From Hydrogenophaga aromaticivorans (GTDB taxonomy: Bacteria > Pseudomonadota > Gammaproteobacteria > Burkholderiales > Burkholderiaceae_C), in NCBI RefSeq assembly GCF_013387465.1, contig NZ_VYGV01000028.1:124001-188000 (forward strand): a stretch of DNA of 64,000 nucleotides. The letters are read 5' to 3'. A program made the position numbers and the translations under genes. Positions 17,835 to 28,239 of this stretch are shown here, piece by piece (the stretch's first letter is position 1; every line of letters begins with the position of its first letter). The notes below the pieces were generated by a model that had not been told where the DNA came from, made no database searches, and was given only the letters and a program-made list of their open reading frames with translations.

Positions 17835-19090
17835 GTGGTGGATTCACGGGTCATTTGCTGAGGTGGCGCTTTCACTTCGCCGTATTGCTGGACCAGCGTC
17901 CAGGCTGTGGCCGCGATCAGCACGCTCCAGAACCAGACGCCGTTGGTCAGCGGCAGCACGCTGCCCTGGCCCTGGGCGATGGCCGCCAGGCTTTTGCCCA
18001 GCCAGCCGCCCATAAAGAAGGCCGCGATCATCATCATGAAACCGCTCAGCGCCGAAGCCGCGCCCGCGGCCTGCGGGAACGGCCCGACGGCGCCGCTCTG
18101 GCCGCAGGGCTGGTGCACGCCGTGGGCCAGCATGAAGCCGTAGAACGGCACCATGATGGCGGCCGCGTGCTGCACGCCCGCCAGCGCGAGCAGGCCCATG
18201 CTGGTGCCGGCGGTGAGGGTGCAGGCGCCCGCCAGCGCCACCGTCTTGCGCACGCCGAAGCGCGGCAGCAGACGGCGGCAGATGAAGGTGCCGAGGATGT
18301 AGCTCAGCGACATGGTGAACATGGCCAGACCGTAGGCCGGCTGCGACAGCCCCAGGACCTGGATGAAGACGAACGAAGACGCGGCGAGGAAGGTGAACAG
18401 GCCGCCGTAGGACGTGGTGGCCAGCAGCGTGAAAGCCCAGAAGGTGGGGTTCTGCAGGATGGTCCACCAGGTGCGCAGCAGCGTGATCGGCTCCAGCGCG
18501 CGCGGGTTCTTCTGCGCCAGGGTTTCCTCGAACCGCAGCGCCACCACCAGCAACGTGCCGGCGCCGAACACGGCCAGCGCCATCAGCGCCACGCGCCAGC
18601 CCAGGTATTGCGCCAGCAGGCCACCCAGCGGCGCGCTCGCGCAGGCGATCACGCCCAGACCGGTGAGGCCCTTGGACATGATGCGGGCCCCGTCCACCGG
18701 GGCGTAGAGATCGCGCACGATGGCGCGCGCGCACATCACGCCCGCGCCCATGGCCACGCCCTGCAGCGCGCGCCAGACGATGAGCTGGTCCATCGAAGCG
18801 GAAAACGTGCTGCCCACCGAGGCCACCACGTAGAGCAGCATGCCCACCAGCAGCACCGGCCGGCGGCCGAAGCGGTCCGACAGCGGCCCCCACACCATCT
18901 GCGACAGGCCGAAAGCCAGCAGCAGCGCGGTCAGCGTGAGCTGGGCCTGCGACATCGCCGCGCCAAAGCCCTGGGTCATGGCGGGCAGGGCGGGCAGGTA
19001 AAGGTCGGTGGTGACGGGTTGCAGACCCAGCAGCAGCGAGAGCACCAGCACGATCAGGCCGGGCGACATGGAAGAGGGCTTGGCGGACAT
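17831..19090 (-). CDS. Bcr/CflA-family multidrug efflux MFS transporter
   Basis: An inner-membrane drug/proton antiporter of 419 residues with about 12 helices. The N-terminal signature is TTDLYLPALPAM followed by GLSQMVWGPLSDRFGRRPVL, the family A motif. GVMCARAIVRDLY matches the Bcr motif C region. The C-terminal end overlaps miaA by four bases. Bcr/CflA proteins export chloramphenicol, bicyclomycin or sulfonamides; the substrate here is unknown. Confidence 0.88.
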   Translation of the reverse strand: MSAKPSSMSPGLIVLVLSLLLGLQPVTTDLYLPALPAMTQGFGAAMSQAQLTLTALLLAFGLSQMVWGPLSDRFGRRPVLLVGMLLYVVASVGSTFSASMDQLIVWRALQGVAMGAGVMCARAIVRDLYAPVDGARIMSKGLTGLGVIACASAPLGGLLAQYLGWRVALMALAVFGAGTLLVVALRFEETLAQKNPRALEPITLLRTWWTILQNPTFWAFTLLATTSYGGLFTFLAASSFVFIQVLGLSQPAYGLAMFTMSLSYILGTFICRRLLPRFGVRKTVALAGACTLTAGTSMGLLALAGVQHAAAIMVPFYGFMLAHGVHQPCGQSGAVGPFPQAAGAASALSGFMMMIAAFFMGGWLGKSLAAIAQGQGSVLPLTNGVWFWSVLIAATAWTLVQQYGEVKAPPQQMTRESTT

Positions 19091-19176
19091 CCAGTCGAGA
19101 GTAGCAGAAGCGATGGTGGCCGAGCGCGGTCGCCAGGGGCCCGGGCGGGCCGGCGTTTCACCCGCCGCGGGACGCG

Positions 19177-20520
<1,344 letters not shown>

Positions 20521-20705
20521 GCGTTAAATGCTCCAAAAATGTGCATTGGATTATGCGAAACCGGTATTTCGCCCAGTGATATGGCATTGATGGGGTGCAT
20601 TGAGCGCTGTATTGGTGCGTGCCGTGGTCGACCCGCCAGAAGGCACTGATTTGGTGCCGTGACATGGGCCCGTGGGTTCCGGCCTGTGCGGCCGGCGGTG
20701 CAGCG

Positions 20706-21548
20706 CTAAGGGAGCCCGAACAGGTCGGTCAGCGCCACCCGGTACTGCGGCTGGCCCACCGAGTTGGTGTTGTGGTGCGAGCCGCCTTCCACCAGCACGA
20801 AGGCCTTGGGTCCGGTGGCAGCCTCAAACAGTCGGCGCCCCAGTTCGGGCTGGATCAGCCGGTCCTCCCCGCCGTGCACCACCAGCAGCGGCGAGCCGAT
20901 CGCCGACACGCGCTTGACCGCTTCAAAACGCTGGGTGATCAGCGGCCCCACCGGCAGCCAGCCCCACTTGAAGGTGCTGACCACGTCCGGGATCGAGGTG
21001 AAACCGCCTTCGACCAGTGTGCCCGCTTCGTCGCCCACCTGGGCCGCGAGTTCGATGGCGATGGCGCCCCCCAGCGAGTGACCGAAGATGTAGCGCGGCC
21101 GGTCGGGGTACTGCTGGCCCAGCCAGTCCCAGGCGGCCCGGGCGTCTTCGTAGGCCATGGTTTCCGAGGGCAGCCCGGACGAGCTCTTGCCGAAGCCGCG
21201 GTAATCGATCGCCAGCACCGAAAAGCCCAGTTCCTGCATGCGGCGCGCGCGGAAGGCCGAGCCGGTGACGTTGAACCGCGCGCCGTGCAGGTAGAGCAGC
21301 ACGGGGGCGTCCGCTCGCGTGCTGAAGTTTTCGTGGGCCAGCCACAGGCCATGCAGCTTCACCGGCTGCCCCGTTTCCTGCGACTGGAAGTTGATCCAGA
21401 CATCGTCCATGCCGGCCGCGGCCTCTTCCCCGCGCCACCAGCTGCGGTCCGAGGGCTGGAAGATCCAGGCGCGTTGCCGCTGGTCGAGGGTGGCACAGCC
21501 GGTCAGCACGGCGGCTGTGGCAAACAGGACGATCAGGAGGCGCTTCAT
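20706..21548 (-). CDS. Alpha/beta-hydrolase lipoprotein
   Basis: A 280-residue serine hydrolase with a lipoprotein signal peptide: MKRLLIVLFATAAVLTGC, lipobox LTGC with Cys18. The nucleophile elbow is FGHSLGGAIA, the acid is in VVHGGEDRLI and the histidine is in EGGSHHNTNS. It resembles the ABHD13/YfhR group (YLHGARFNVTG, DYRGFGKS). The ATG at 21548 gives the lipoprotein signal; the longer frame upstream does not. Its substrate is unknown, but it should be anchored to a membrane facing the periplasm. It is divergent from the efflux operon. Confidence 0.82.
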   Translation of the reverse strand: MKRLLIVLFATAAVLTGCATLDQRQRAWIFQPSDRSWWRGEEAAAGMDDVWINFQSQETGQPVKLHGLWLAHENFSTRADAPVLLYLHGARFNVTGSAFRARRMQELGFSVLAIDYRGFGKSSSGLPSETMAYEDARAAWDWLGQQYPDRPRYIFGHSLGGAIAIELAAQVGDEAGTLVEGGFTSIPDVVSTFKWGWLPVGPLITQRFEAVKRVSAIGSPLLVVHGGEDRLIQPELGRRLFEAATGPKAFVLVEGGSHHNTNSVGQPQYRVALTDLFGLP

Positions 21549-21590
21549 GGCAAGGAGTGATGCGACCCGACCTGAAAAGTTCAAGGCAGA

Positions 21591-22649
21591 ATGAACAAAG
21601 CCAGCGGAGCGCCTACCTCCCCCGCCGGGACCCCAACGGACGACCAGCCCATGACCGACAGTGTGTTCAACCGCATCATCCACCGCGTACCAGACCGGGC
21701 CGCGGTGCTGGCCCTGGTTGCCGGACTGGTGGCCTGCGGTGAGGCGCCGTCAGCGGGCTGGTCGGGTTATGTCGAGGGCGACTATGTGCATGTTTCGTCG
21801 CCGGTGGGTGGGCGGCTCGACACGCTGACCGTGCGGGCGGGTGACCGGGTGCGGCAGGGCGACACCTTGTTCGCGCTCGACGCGCAGGCCGAACAGGCGG
21901 CGCAGGCCGAAGCCCAGGCACGCCTGGCCGGCGCGCAGGCCCAGGCCGCCAACACCACCAAAGGCCGGCGCAGCGACGAGGTGGCGGTGACCCGTGCCCA
22001 GCTGGCGCAGGCCCGGGCCCAGGGCGCGCTGGCGCAGACCGCCTGGGCGCGCCAGCGGGATCTGGTGGCCCAGGGTTTTGTGTCGCAGGCCAGCCAGGAC
22101 GCCGCCAAGGCCGCGCTGGACCAGGCGAACGCCCGGGTCGCCGAGCTGGAGGCGGCCTTGCGTGTGGCGGCCCTGCCGGCGCGCAGCGACGAAACCGACG
22201 CCGCCCAGGCCCAGGCCGAAGCCGCGCGCCAGGTGCTGCGCCAGAGCGCCTGGCGGCTGGCCCAGAAGCAGCAGCCCGCGCCCGTCGATGCCCAGGTGGC
22301 CGAGGTGTTTTTCCGCGTCGGCGAAACCGTGGCGCCGGGTCAACCGGTGCTGTCGCTGTTGCCTCCGGGGGGCGTGAAGGCCCGGTTCTATGTGCCCGAG
22401 ACCGAAGTCGGCGCGCTCGCCACCGGGCAATGGGTGAACCTGGCCTGCGACGGTTGTGGCGAGGCGATTCCGGCACGCATCACCCGCATCGCCAGCGGCC
22501 CGGAATTCACGCCGCCGGTGATCTACTCCAACGCCCAGCGTGCGCGGCTGGTGTTTCTGGTGGAGGCCGCGCCGCGCCCGGCCGACGCTGCGCGGCTGCG
22601 CCCCGGCCAGCCGCTGGACGTGACCCGGTTGGCGCAGGAGCCGAAGTGA
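21591..22649 (+). CDS. HlyD-family membrane fusion protein (periplasmic adaptor)
   Basis: First gene of a three-gene export operon. A hydrophobic segment ending LVAGLVACGEAP lies near residue 45 and may be a lipoprotein signal. The biotinyl-lipoyl-like segment VSSPVGGRLDTLTVRAGDRV is followed by a long Ala/Gln-rich coiled coil (about 100-230) and a second half-motif VAEVFFRVGETVAPGQ. It resembles the YhiI/YbhG adaptor group. The start at 21591 has an AAGG site; an inner ATG at 21651 is the alternative. Its stop overlaps the ATPase start (GTGA). Confidence 0.88.
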   Translation: MNKASGAPTSPAGTPTDDQPMTDSVFNRIIHRVPDRAAVLALVAGLVACGEAPSAGWSGYVEGDYVHVSSPVGGRLDTLTVRAGDRVRQGDTLFALDAQAEQAAQAEAQARLAGAQAQAANTTKGRRSDEVAVTRAQLAQARAQGALAQTAWARQRDLVAQGFVSQASQDAAKAALDQANARVAELEAALRVAALPARSDETDAAQAQAEAARQVLRQSAWRLAQKQQPAPVDAQVAEVFFRVGETVAPGQPVLSLLPPGGVKARFYVPETEVGALATGQWVNLACDGCGEAIPARITRIASGPEFTPPVIYSNAQRARLVFLVEAAPRPADAARLRPGQPLDVTRLAQEPK

Positions 22650-23590
22650 ACGCCCTCGCCATCGACGTGCGCGGCCTGACCAAGCGCTACGACGGTCGCG
22701 CCGTGGTGGACGACGTGACCCTGCAGGTGGGCCAGGGCCGCATCTGCGGTTTCCTCGGGCCCAACGGCAGCGGCAAGACCACGACGATCCGCATGCTCTG
22801 TGGCCTGCTGCGCCCCGACGCGGGCGAGGGCCAGTGCCTGGGGCTGGACTTCCGCCGCGAGGCCGCCGCCATCAAGCGCCAGGTGGGCTACATGACGCAG
22901 AAGTTCGGCCTCTACGACGATCTTTCGATCCGCGAAAACCTGGACTTCGTGGCCCGGCTGTTCGAGCTGCCCGGCCGCCGCGCGGCGGTCGACCGGGCGC
23001 TGGAGCAGTTGGGCCTGCAGGCGCGCCAGCGCCAGCTCGCGGGCACGCTCTCGGGCGGCTGGAAACAGCGCCTGGCGCTGGCCGCCTGCCTGATCCACGG
23101 GCCGCGCCTGCTGCTGCTCGACGAACCCACGGCCGGTGTGGACCCCAAGGCGCGGCGCGACTTCTGGGACCAGATCCACCGCCTGGCCGCAGAGGGCATC
23201 ACGGTGCTGGTGTCCACCCACTACATGGACGAGGCCGCGCGCTGCCACGACCTGGTCTACATCGCCTACGGCAAGGTACTCGCGCGCGGCAACGAGCGCG
23301 AGATCGTGGACGCCGCGGGCCTGAGCGTCTGGGCGCTGGAAGGCTCCGAAGCGCAGGACCTGAGCGAACGCCTGCGCGCACTGCCCGGCGTGCAGAACGT
23401 CGTCGCTTTCGGCAACACGCTGCACGTGGCCGGGCGCGACGCCGCGCTGCTGGCGCAGTCGCTCGGCGCTTTCCAGGGCGAGAGCGGTGTGGTGCTGCGC
23501 GAAACGCGGGCCAACCTGGAGGACGTGTTCATCAGCCTGATCGACCAGGCGCAGGACAACTTCGGCAACGGCCAGGCGGGGCAGCCATGA
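22646..23590 (+). CDS. ABC-2 exporter ATP-binding protein
   Basis: A 314-residue ATPase of the CcmA/DrrA-type exporter group. Walker A is GPNGSGKTT, the Q-loop is GYMTQKFGLYDDL, the signature is LSGGWKQRLALAACL, Walker B is LLLLDEPTAGVDP and the H-loop is VSTHYMDEA. The C-terminal extension (about 220-314) is the DrrA-like regulatory part. The GTG start overlaps the upstream stop, and its own stop overlaps the permease ATG, so translation is coupled along the operon. It energises export through the adjacent permease. Confidence 0.92.
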   Translation: MNALAIDVRGLTKRYDGRAVVDDVTLQVGQGRICGFLGPNGSGKTTTIRMLCGLLRPDAGEGQCLGLDFRREAAAIKRQVGYMTQKFGLYDDLSIRENLDFVARLFELPGRRAAVDRALEQLGLQARQRQLAGTLSGGWKQRLALAACLIHGPRLLLLDEPTAGVDPKARRDFWDQIHRLAAEGITVLVSTHYMDEAARCHDLVYIAYGKVLARGNEREIVDAAGLSVWALEGSEAQDLSERLRALPGVQNVVAFGNTLHVAGRDAALLAQSLGAFQGESGVVLRETRANLEDVFISLIDQAQDNFGNGQAGQP

Positions 23591-24720
23591 AATGGTTTTC
23601 GCCCGCGCGCACCTGGGCCGTGTTCATCAAGGAGTTCCAGCAGATGCTGCGCGACCGGCTCACCTTCGCCATGGCGGTGGGCGTGCCGGTGATGCAGCTG
23701 GTGCTGTTCGGCTACGCGATCAACACCGATCCCAAGGGCCTGCCCACGGCGGTGGTCGCGGTCGACGCCGGCCCGCTGGCGCGCAGCCTGGTGGCCTCGC
23801 TGCAGAACACCGGCTACTTCAAGGTGGTGCACCAGGGCACCAGCCAAGCCGAGGCCGACGCCCTGGTCGCCACGGGCGAGGTGCAGTTCATGATCGTGAT
23901 TCCGCCCGGGTTTTCGCGCGACGTGGTGCGCGGCGAACGCCCGGCGGTGCTGGTCTCGGTGGACGCCACCGACCCTTCGGCCTCGGGCAACGCCATCGCC
24001 GCGCTCGGCGAGATGACGAACCTGGCCCTGCGCCACGACCTCACCGGCCCGCTGCGGTCGCTGCAGAAGGGCGCGGCACCGTTCGAGCTGAGAATCCACC
24101 GGCGCTACAACCCCGAGGGACTCTCGCGCTACAACATCGTGCCCGGCCTGATCGGCACCATCCTCACCATGACCATGGTGATGCTGACCTCGCTGGCCAT
24201 GACGCGCGAACGCGAGCGCGGCACGATGGAAAACCTGCTCGCCACGCCGGTGCGACCGCTGGAAGTGATGGTGGGCAAGATCCTGCCCTACGTGGTGATC
24301 GGCTATGTGCAGCTGAGCGTGATCCTAGGCGCGGCCTGGCTGCTGTTCGAGGTGCCCATGGTGGGCAGCTTCGTGTTGCTGATGGCCATGATCGGCGTCT
24401 TCATGGTGGCCAACCTGGCGGTCGGTTTCACCTTTTCGACCATCGCGCGCAACCAGTTGCAGGCGATGCAGATGACCTTCTTTTTCTTCCTGCCGTCCAT
24501 GCTGCTCTCGGGTTTCATGTTCCCGTTCCGCGGCATGCCGGTCTGGGCGCAATGGCTCGGCGAGGGCCTGCCGCTGACGCACTTCCTGCGCATCGTGCGC
24601 GGCATCATGCTCAAGGGCAACCAGGCGCCGCAGCTCTGGACCGACCTCTGGCCCATGCTGCTGTTTCTGGCGATTGCAGGCGCCGTGGCGCTCAAACGCT
24701 ACCGCCAGACCCTGGATTGA
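23587..24720 (+). CDS. ABC-2 type transporter permease (YhhJ-like)
   Basis: An inner-membrane permease of 377 residues. It has one N-terminal helix (FAMAVGVPVMQLVLFGYAI), a large periplasmic domain (about 50-175), then five C-terminal helices beginning at VPGLIGTILTMTMVML. The RERERGTMENLLATPVRP coupling segment is typical of the ABC-2 class. With the upstream adaptor and ATPase it would form a YhiI-RbbA-YhhJ-like or YbhFSR-like exporter for drugs or other small molecules; no outer-membrane partner gene is nearby. Confidence 0.92.
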   Translation: MKWFSPARTWAVFIKEFQQMLRDRLTFAMAVGVPVMQLVLFGYAINTDPKGLPTAVVAVDAGPLARSLVASLQNTGYFKVVHQGTSQAEADALVATGEVQFMIVIPPGFSRDVVRGERPAVLVSVDATDPSASGNAIAALGEMTNLALRHDLTGPLRSLQKGAAPFELRIHRRYNPEGLSRYNIVPGLIGTILTMTMVMLTSLAMTRERERGTMENLLATPVRPLEVMVGKILPYVVIGYVQLSVILGAAWLLFEVPMVGSFVLLMAMIGVFMVANLAVGFTFSTIARNQLQAMQMTFFFFLPSMLLSGFMFPFRGMPVWAQWLGEGLPLTHFLRIVRGIMLKGNQAPQLWTDLWPMLLFLAIAGAVALKRYRQTLD

Positions 24721-24727
24721 TCAGACC

Positions 24728-24840
24728 CACCCCCGCCGCGCTTCGCGCGACCCCCTCCAGGGGGCAACGCGGTGCGGCCCGGCAAAGCCGGTTCCGCCGC
24801 GTTCTGGGTTGAGGCATCTCGCTTCGGTGATGCCTTTGGG
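24728..24840. repeat. REP-like repeat after the exporter operon
   Basis: Same module as at 17732: CCGCGCTTCGCGCGACC, CCCCCTCCAGGGGG, GGCCCGGCAAAGCCGG, then TTCTGGGTTGAGGC. It occupies the gap between the permease stop and the convergent GNAT gene and may act as a bidirectional terminator. Confidence 0.7.
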
Positions 24841-24850
24841 CTCTCTGGGC

Positions 24851-25525
24851 TCAGGCTCTACTGATGACGCGCACCACCGATTCGCGGTGGGTGCGAAAGC
24901 CCATGCGCTGGTAGAGGCCGAGGGCGCCGGTGTTGTCGCTCATCACGTGCAGGAACGGGGTTTCGCCGCGCGCGAGCTGGCGTGCGATGAGTTTGAGCAT
25001 CAGCCGCCGCGCCAGTCCGCGGCCCTGAAAGTCCGGGTGGGTGCAGACGCCGCTGACCTCGCGCAGGGTTTCGGCGAAGCTGCGTTCGCCGGCCATGGCC
25101 ATGAGGCGTTCGCCGTCGAACAGGCCGAAGTACTCACCGAGCTCGATGGTGCGCGGGCCAAACGGCCCGGGGCGGGTGAGATCGGCCAGGGCCAGCACCT
25201 GGTCCAGGTGTTCCGGGCCCATGGGCCGGACGTCGGGAGCTTCGTCCTGCACCGGGGCCTCGCCGGCCCAGACCATCTTGTGCATGGTGCTCTCGGCCTC
25301 GACGACCCAGCCCGCGGGCGCGGGCCCCGACCAGCCGGCACAGTAAAAATGTTCGTCGGGTCCGCAATGTGGCGTCAGTGCGTCGAAATCGGGCCGCTGC
25401 GGGTTGGCAAAGCCGACGATGGGCGAAAAACCCGGGGCGTAGCGGCGGGCGCCGCCCGAGCCGACGGCCCAGTGCGCCTGCGGGCCGGTCAGGGCGTGCC
25501 AGAAGATGTTGTCGAGCAGATGCAC
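24851..25525 (-). CDS. GNAT-family N-acetyltransferase
   Basis: A 224-residue protein with a C-terminal GNAT fold of the FR47 type. The acetyl-CoA-binding signature is VCTHPDFQGRGLARRLM, and the end NTGALGLYQRMGFRTH is the classic beta-5/alpha-4 motif. The N-terminal half (1-95) is not recognised. It lies 22 bases downstream of mutL on the same strand and may be cotranscribed with it. The substrate is unknown. Confidence 0.85.
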   Translation of the reverse strand: MHLLDNIFWHALTGPQAHWAVGSGGARRYAPGFSPIVGFANPQRPDFDALTPHCGPDEHFYCAGWSGPAPAGWVVEAESTMHKMVWAGEAPVQDEAPDVRPMGPEHLDQVLALADLTRPGPFGPRTIELGEYFGLFDGERLMAMAGERSFAETLREVSGVCTHPDFQGRGLARRLMLKLIARQLARGETPFLHVMSDNTGALGLYQRMGFRTHRESVVRVISRA

Positions 25526-25547
25526 CGCGGTGATGCCTCCCGGAGGT

Positions 25548-27530
25548 TCAGCGTCCGCGCAGGAACAGCGCGTCCAGCTCGCGCATGTTCACCTGGCGCC
25601 AGGTTGGGCGGCCGTGGTTGCACTGGTCGGAGCGTTCGGTGATTTCCATCTGGCGCAGAAGTGCGTTCATTTCGTCCAGCGTCAGCCGGCGGTTGGCGCG
25701 CACCGCGCCGTGGCAGGCCATGGTGGCCAGCAGCTCGTTGCGGGCGCGTTGCACCACGGTGCTGGCGTCGTGCTGGCTCAGCTCGGCGAGCACGCTGCGC
25801 GCGAGTTCCACCGGGTCGCCTTGCGCGAGCGTGGTCGGCACGGCGCGCACCGCCAGCGTCCTGGGCGAAAACGGCACCACTTCCAGCCCCAGCATGGCCA
25901 GCACCACGCCGCTGTCTTCGGCGGTCGCCACTTCGGTGGGCGTGGCGGCGAAGGTGGCCGGGATCAGCAGCGGCTGGCTGGCCAGCTGCTCGTTGTCCAT
26001 CTGCTGCTTGAGGCGCTCGTAGACGATGCGCTCGTGGGCGGCGTGCATGTCCACCACCACCAGGCCCTGGGCGTTTTCGGCCAGGATGTAGACGCCCTGC
26101 AGCTGCGCGATGGCGCGGCCGAGCGGCCAGTCGCCGGCGGGCAGGGGTGGGCTGTCGGCCGGCTCGCTGCGTGTTCCGTCTGTTTGCAACGAGCTTGTCG
26201 AAGTACTCGCCGAATCGGACCCTGGAGTGGCTCCCTGAAGGCTGTTGCCCCACAAGGCCCCGAGGTCGCTCACGCGCTGGCCGATGGCGTCGGGCTGCGC
26301 GTAGCGCTGGAACGGCAGCGGATTCTGCGCACCGCCCAGCGTGGAGGGCAGGCGCTCGGGTGGCGTCCACGCGCCTGTAGAAGGGGACGGGCTCGCGCCA
26401 GCTTCGCCTTGTGGCAACACAGCTTGCGCGCTGGCCGCCGCAGCCGAACGCGGCGCGGCCAGCGCGGCGTCCACCGCGTGGCGCACGGCCTGGTGCACCT
26501 CGCGGCTGTCGCGGAAACGCACCTCGATCTTGGTCGGGTGCACGTTCACGTCCACCCGGGTCGGGTCCAGGCTCACGTAGAGCGCGTAGACCGGCTGGCG
26601 GTGGCCGTGCAGCACGTCCTCATAGGCGCTGCGCGCGGCGTGGCCGATCACCTTGTCGCGCACGAAACGGCCGTTTACATAGGCGTATTGCCAGTCGCTG
26701 CGCGAGCGCGCCGCGTCGGGCACGCCGGCAAAGCCCCAGACGCGCAGGCGCTGCACGCCATCGGCCAGGGCCGTTTCGCCCGGCACGGCGTCGGCCGGCC
26801 AGTTGACCGCCACCGCCTGCTCGATGAAGTCTTCGCCCAGCCCGTCGGCCAGGCGCTGGCGCAGGGCGTCCAGCGCGCCGCCGCCAGCGAGGTCGGCCGC
26901 CACGGCGCGCCACTGCGCCACCAGCTTGCCGTCGTGCCAGATCGCAAAGCCCACCTCGGGCCGCGCCAGCGCGTGGCGGCGCACGGCTTCGATGCAGTGG
27001 GCGAGCTCGGTGGCGTCGGTCTTGAGGAACTTGCGCCGCGCCGGCGTGGCGAAAAACAGTTCCCGCACCTCGACCGTGGTGCCGGGGCCGCGCGCGGTGG
27101 GCTGCAGCTCGCCGCTGCGGCCGTCGAGCAGCCAGCCGTGCGCTTCGTCGCCGCTGTCCGTGCGCGTGAGCACCGAGACTTCGGCGATCGAGCAGATGGC
27201 GGCCAGCGCTTCGCCGCGGAAACCCATGGTGTGCACCGATTCCAGGTCGCCCAGGCTGGCGATCTTGCTGGTGGCGTGGCGCTTGAGCGCGGTGGGCAGC
27301 TCGGTGCGGTGGATGCCCCAGCCGTTGTCTTCCACGCTGATCAGCCGCACACCGCCGGCCTGCAGGCGCACGGTGACCTGGGTGGCGCCCGCGTCGAGCG
27401 CGTTGTCCACCAGCTCGCGCACCACCGAGGCGGGCCGTTCGACCACCTCGCCGGCCGCGATCTGGCTGATCAGTTCGTCGGGGAGTTCGAGGATCGGGCG
27501 GCGTTCGGAGGAGGGTAGGCGGGCGTTCAC
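25548..27530 (-). CDS. mutL: DNA mismatch repair protein MutL
   Basis: Couples mismatch recognition by MutS to strand incision. The GHKL ATPase motifs are clear: QIAAGEVVERPASVVRELVD, DNGWGIH and MGFRGEALAAI. The C-terminal region has DMHAAHERIVYE, matching the endonuclease motif DQHA(x)2E(x)4E apart from Gln to Met, and a terminal CNHGRPT. This suggests a nicking MutL, as in organisms without MutH, but the metal motif change should be noted. A Ser/Thr/Pro-rich linker lies between the domains. The start is uncertain: GTG at 27530 or TTG at 27536; no strong ribosome site is seen. Confidence 0.95.
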   Translation of the reverse strand: MNARLPSSERRPILELPDELISQIAAGEVVERPASVVRELVDNALDAGATQVTVRLQAGGVRLISVEDNGWGIHRTELPTALKRHATSKIASLGDLESVHTMGFRGEALAAICSIAEVSVLTRTDSGDEAHGWLLDGRSGELQPTARGPGTTVEVRELFFATPARRKFLKTDATELAHCIEAVRRHALARPEVGFAIWHDGKLVAQWRAVAADLAGGGALDALRQRLADGLGEDFIEQAVAVNWPADAVPGETALADGVQRLRVWGFAGVPDAARSRSDWQYAYVNGRFVRDKVIGHAARSAYEDVLHGHRQPVYALYVSLDPTRVDVNVHPTKIEVRFRDSREVHQAVRHAVDAALAAPRSAAAASAQAVLPQGEAGASPSPSTGAWTPPERLPSTLGGAQNPLPFQRYAQPDAIGQRVSDLGALWGNSLQGATPGSDSASTSTSSLQTDGTRSEPADSPPLPAGDWPLGRAIAQLQGVYILAENAQGLVVVDMHAAHERIVYERLKQQMDNEQLASQPLLIPATFAATPTEVATAEDSGVVLAMLGLEVVPFSPRTLAVRAVPTTLAQGDPVELARSVLAELSQHDASTVVQRARNELLATMACHGAVRANRRLTLDEMNALLRQMEITERSDQCNHGRPTWRQVNMRELDALFLRGR

Positions 27531-27565
27531 GGGCAAATTGTAGGGTGCAAGGATAATCCCTGCCC

Positions 27566-28228
27566 ATGGAACTCATTGCCCTTCTCCTCGACTTCATCCT
27601 GCACGTGGACCAGCACCTGCAGGCCTTCGTGCAAACCTACGGCGCCTGGGTCTACGCGCTGCTGTTTCTCATCATCTTTGTGGAAACCGGCCTGGTGGTC
27701 ATGCCCTTTCTGCCGGGCGACTCGCTGCTGTTCATCGTCGGCGCGCTCTGCGGTGCCGGCCTGATCGACTATCCGCTGGCCGCAGGCCTGATGCTGGCGG
27801 CCGCCATCCTGGGCGACCAGACCAACTACAGCATCGGGCGCTATTTCGGCCCCAAGGTGTTCCAGTGGGAGAACTCGCGCTTCTTCAACAAGAACGCGTT
27901 CAACCAGGCGCACAACTTCTACGAGCGCTACGGCGGTGTGACCATCATCCTGGCGCGCTTCATGCCCTTCATCCGCACCTTTGCGCCCTTCGTGGCGGGC
28001 GTGGCCGAGATGACGCGCAGCAAGTTCACCGCCTACAACGTGGTGGGTGCGGTGGTCTGGGTGATCGGCCTGACCTCCGCCGGCTACTTCTTCGGCAACC
28101 TGCCCTGGGTGCAGGCCAACCTGTCCAAGATCATCTGGGCGCTGATCTTCGTGCCGGGGCTGATCGCGATCTTCGGCGGTTGGCGGGCTGCGCGGGCGGA
28201 GAAGGCACGGGCCGCTGCGGCGCCGTGA
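27566..28228 (+). CDS. DedA-family membrane protein
   Basis: A 220-residue inner-membrane protein of the DedA/VTT (SNARE-associated) family, thought to act in lipid flipping and membrane homeostasis. The family signature is seen in FVETGLVVMPFLPGDSLL and in ILARFMPFIRTFAPFVAGVA, with the conserved acidic and arginine residues. It diverges from mutL with a gap of 35 bases and converges on amiC. Confidence 0.9.
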   Translation: MELIALLLDFILHVDQHLQAFVQTYGAWVYALLFLIIFVETGLVVMPFLPGDSLLFIVGALCGAGLIDYPLAAGLMLAAAILGDQTNYSIGRYFGPKVFQWENSRFFNKNAFNQAHNFYERYGGVTIILARFMPFIRTFAPFVAGVAEMTRSKFTAYNVVGAVVWVIGLTSAGYFFGNLPWVQANLSKIIWALIFVPGLIAIFGGWRAARAEKARAAAAP

Positions 28229-28239
28229 TCAGGCCCTGA

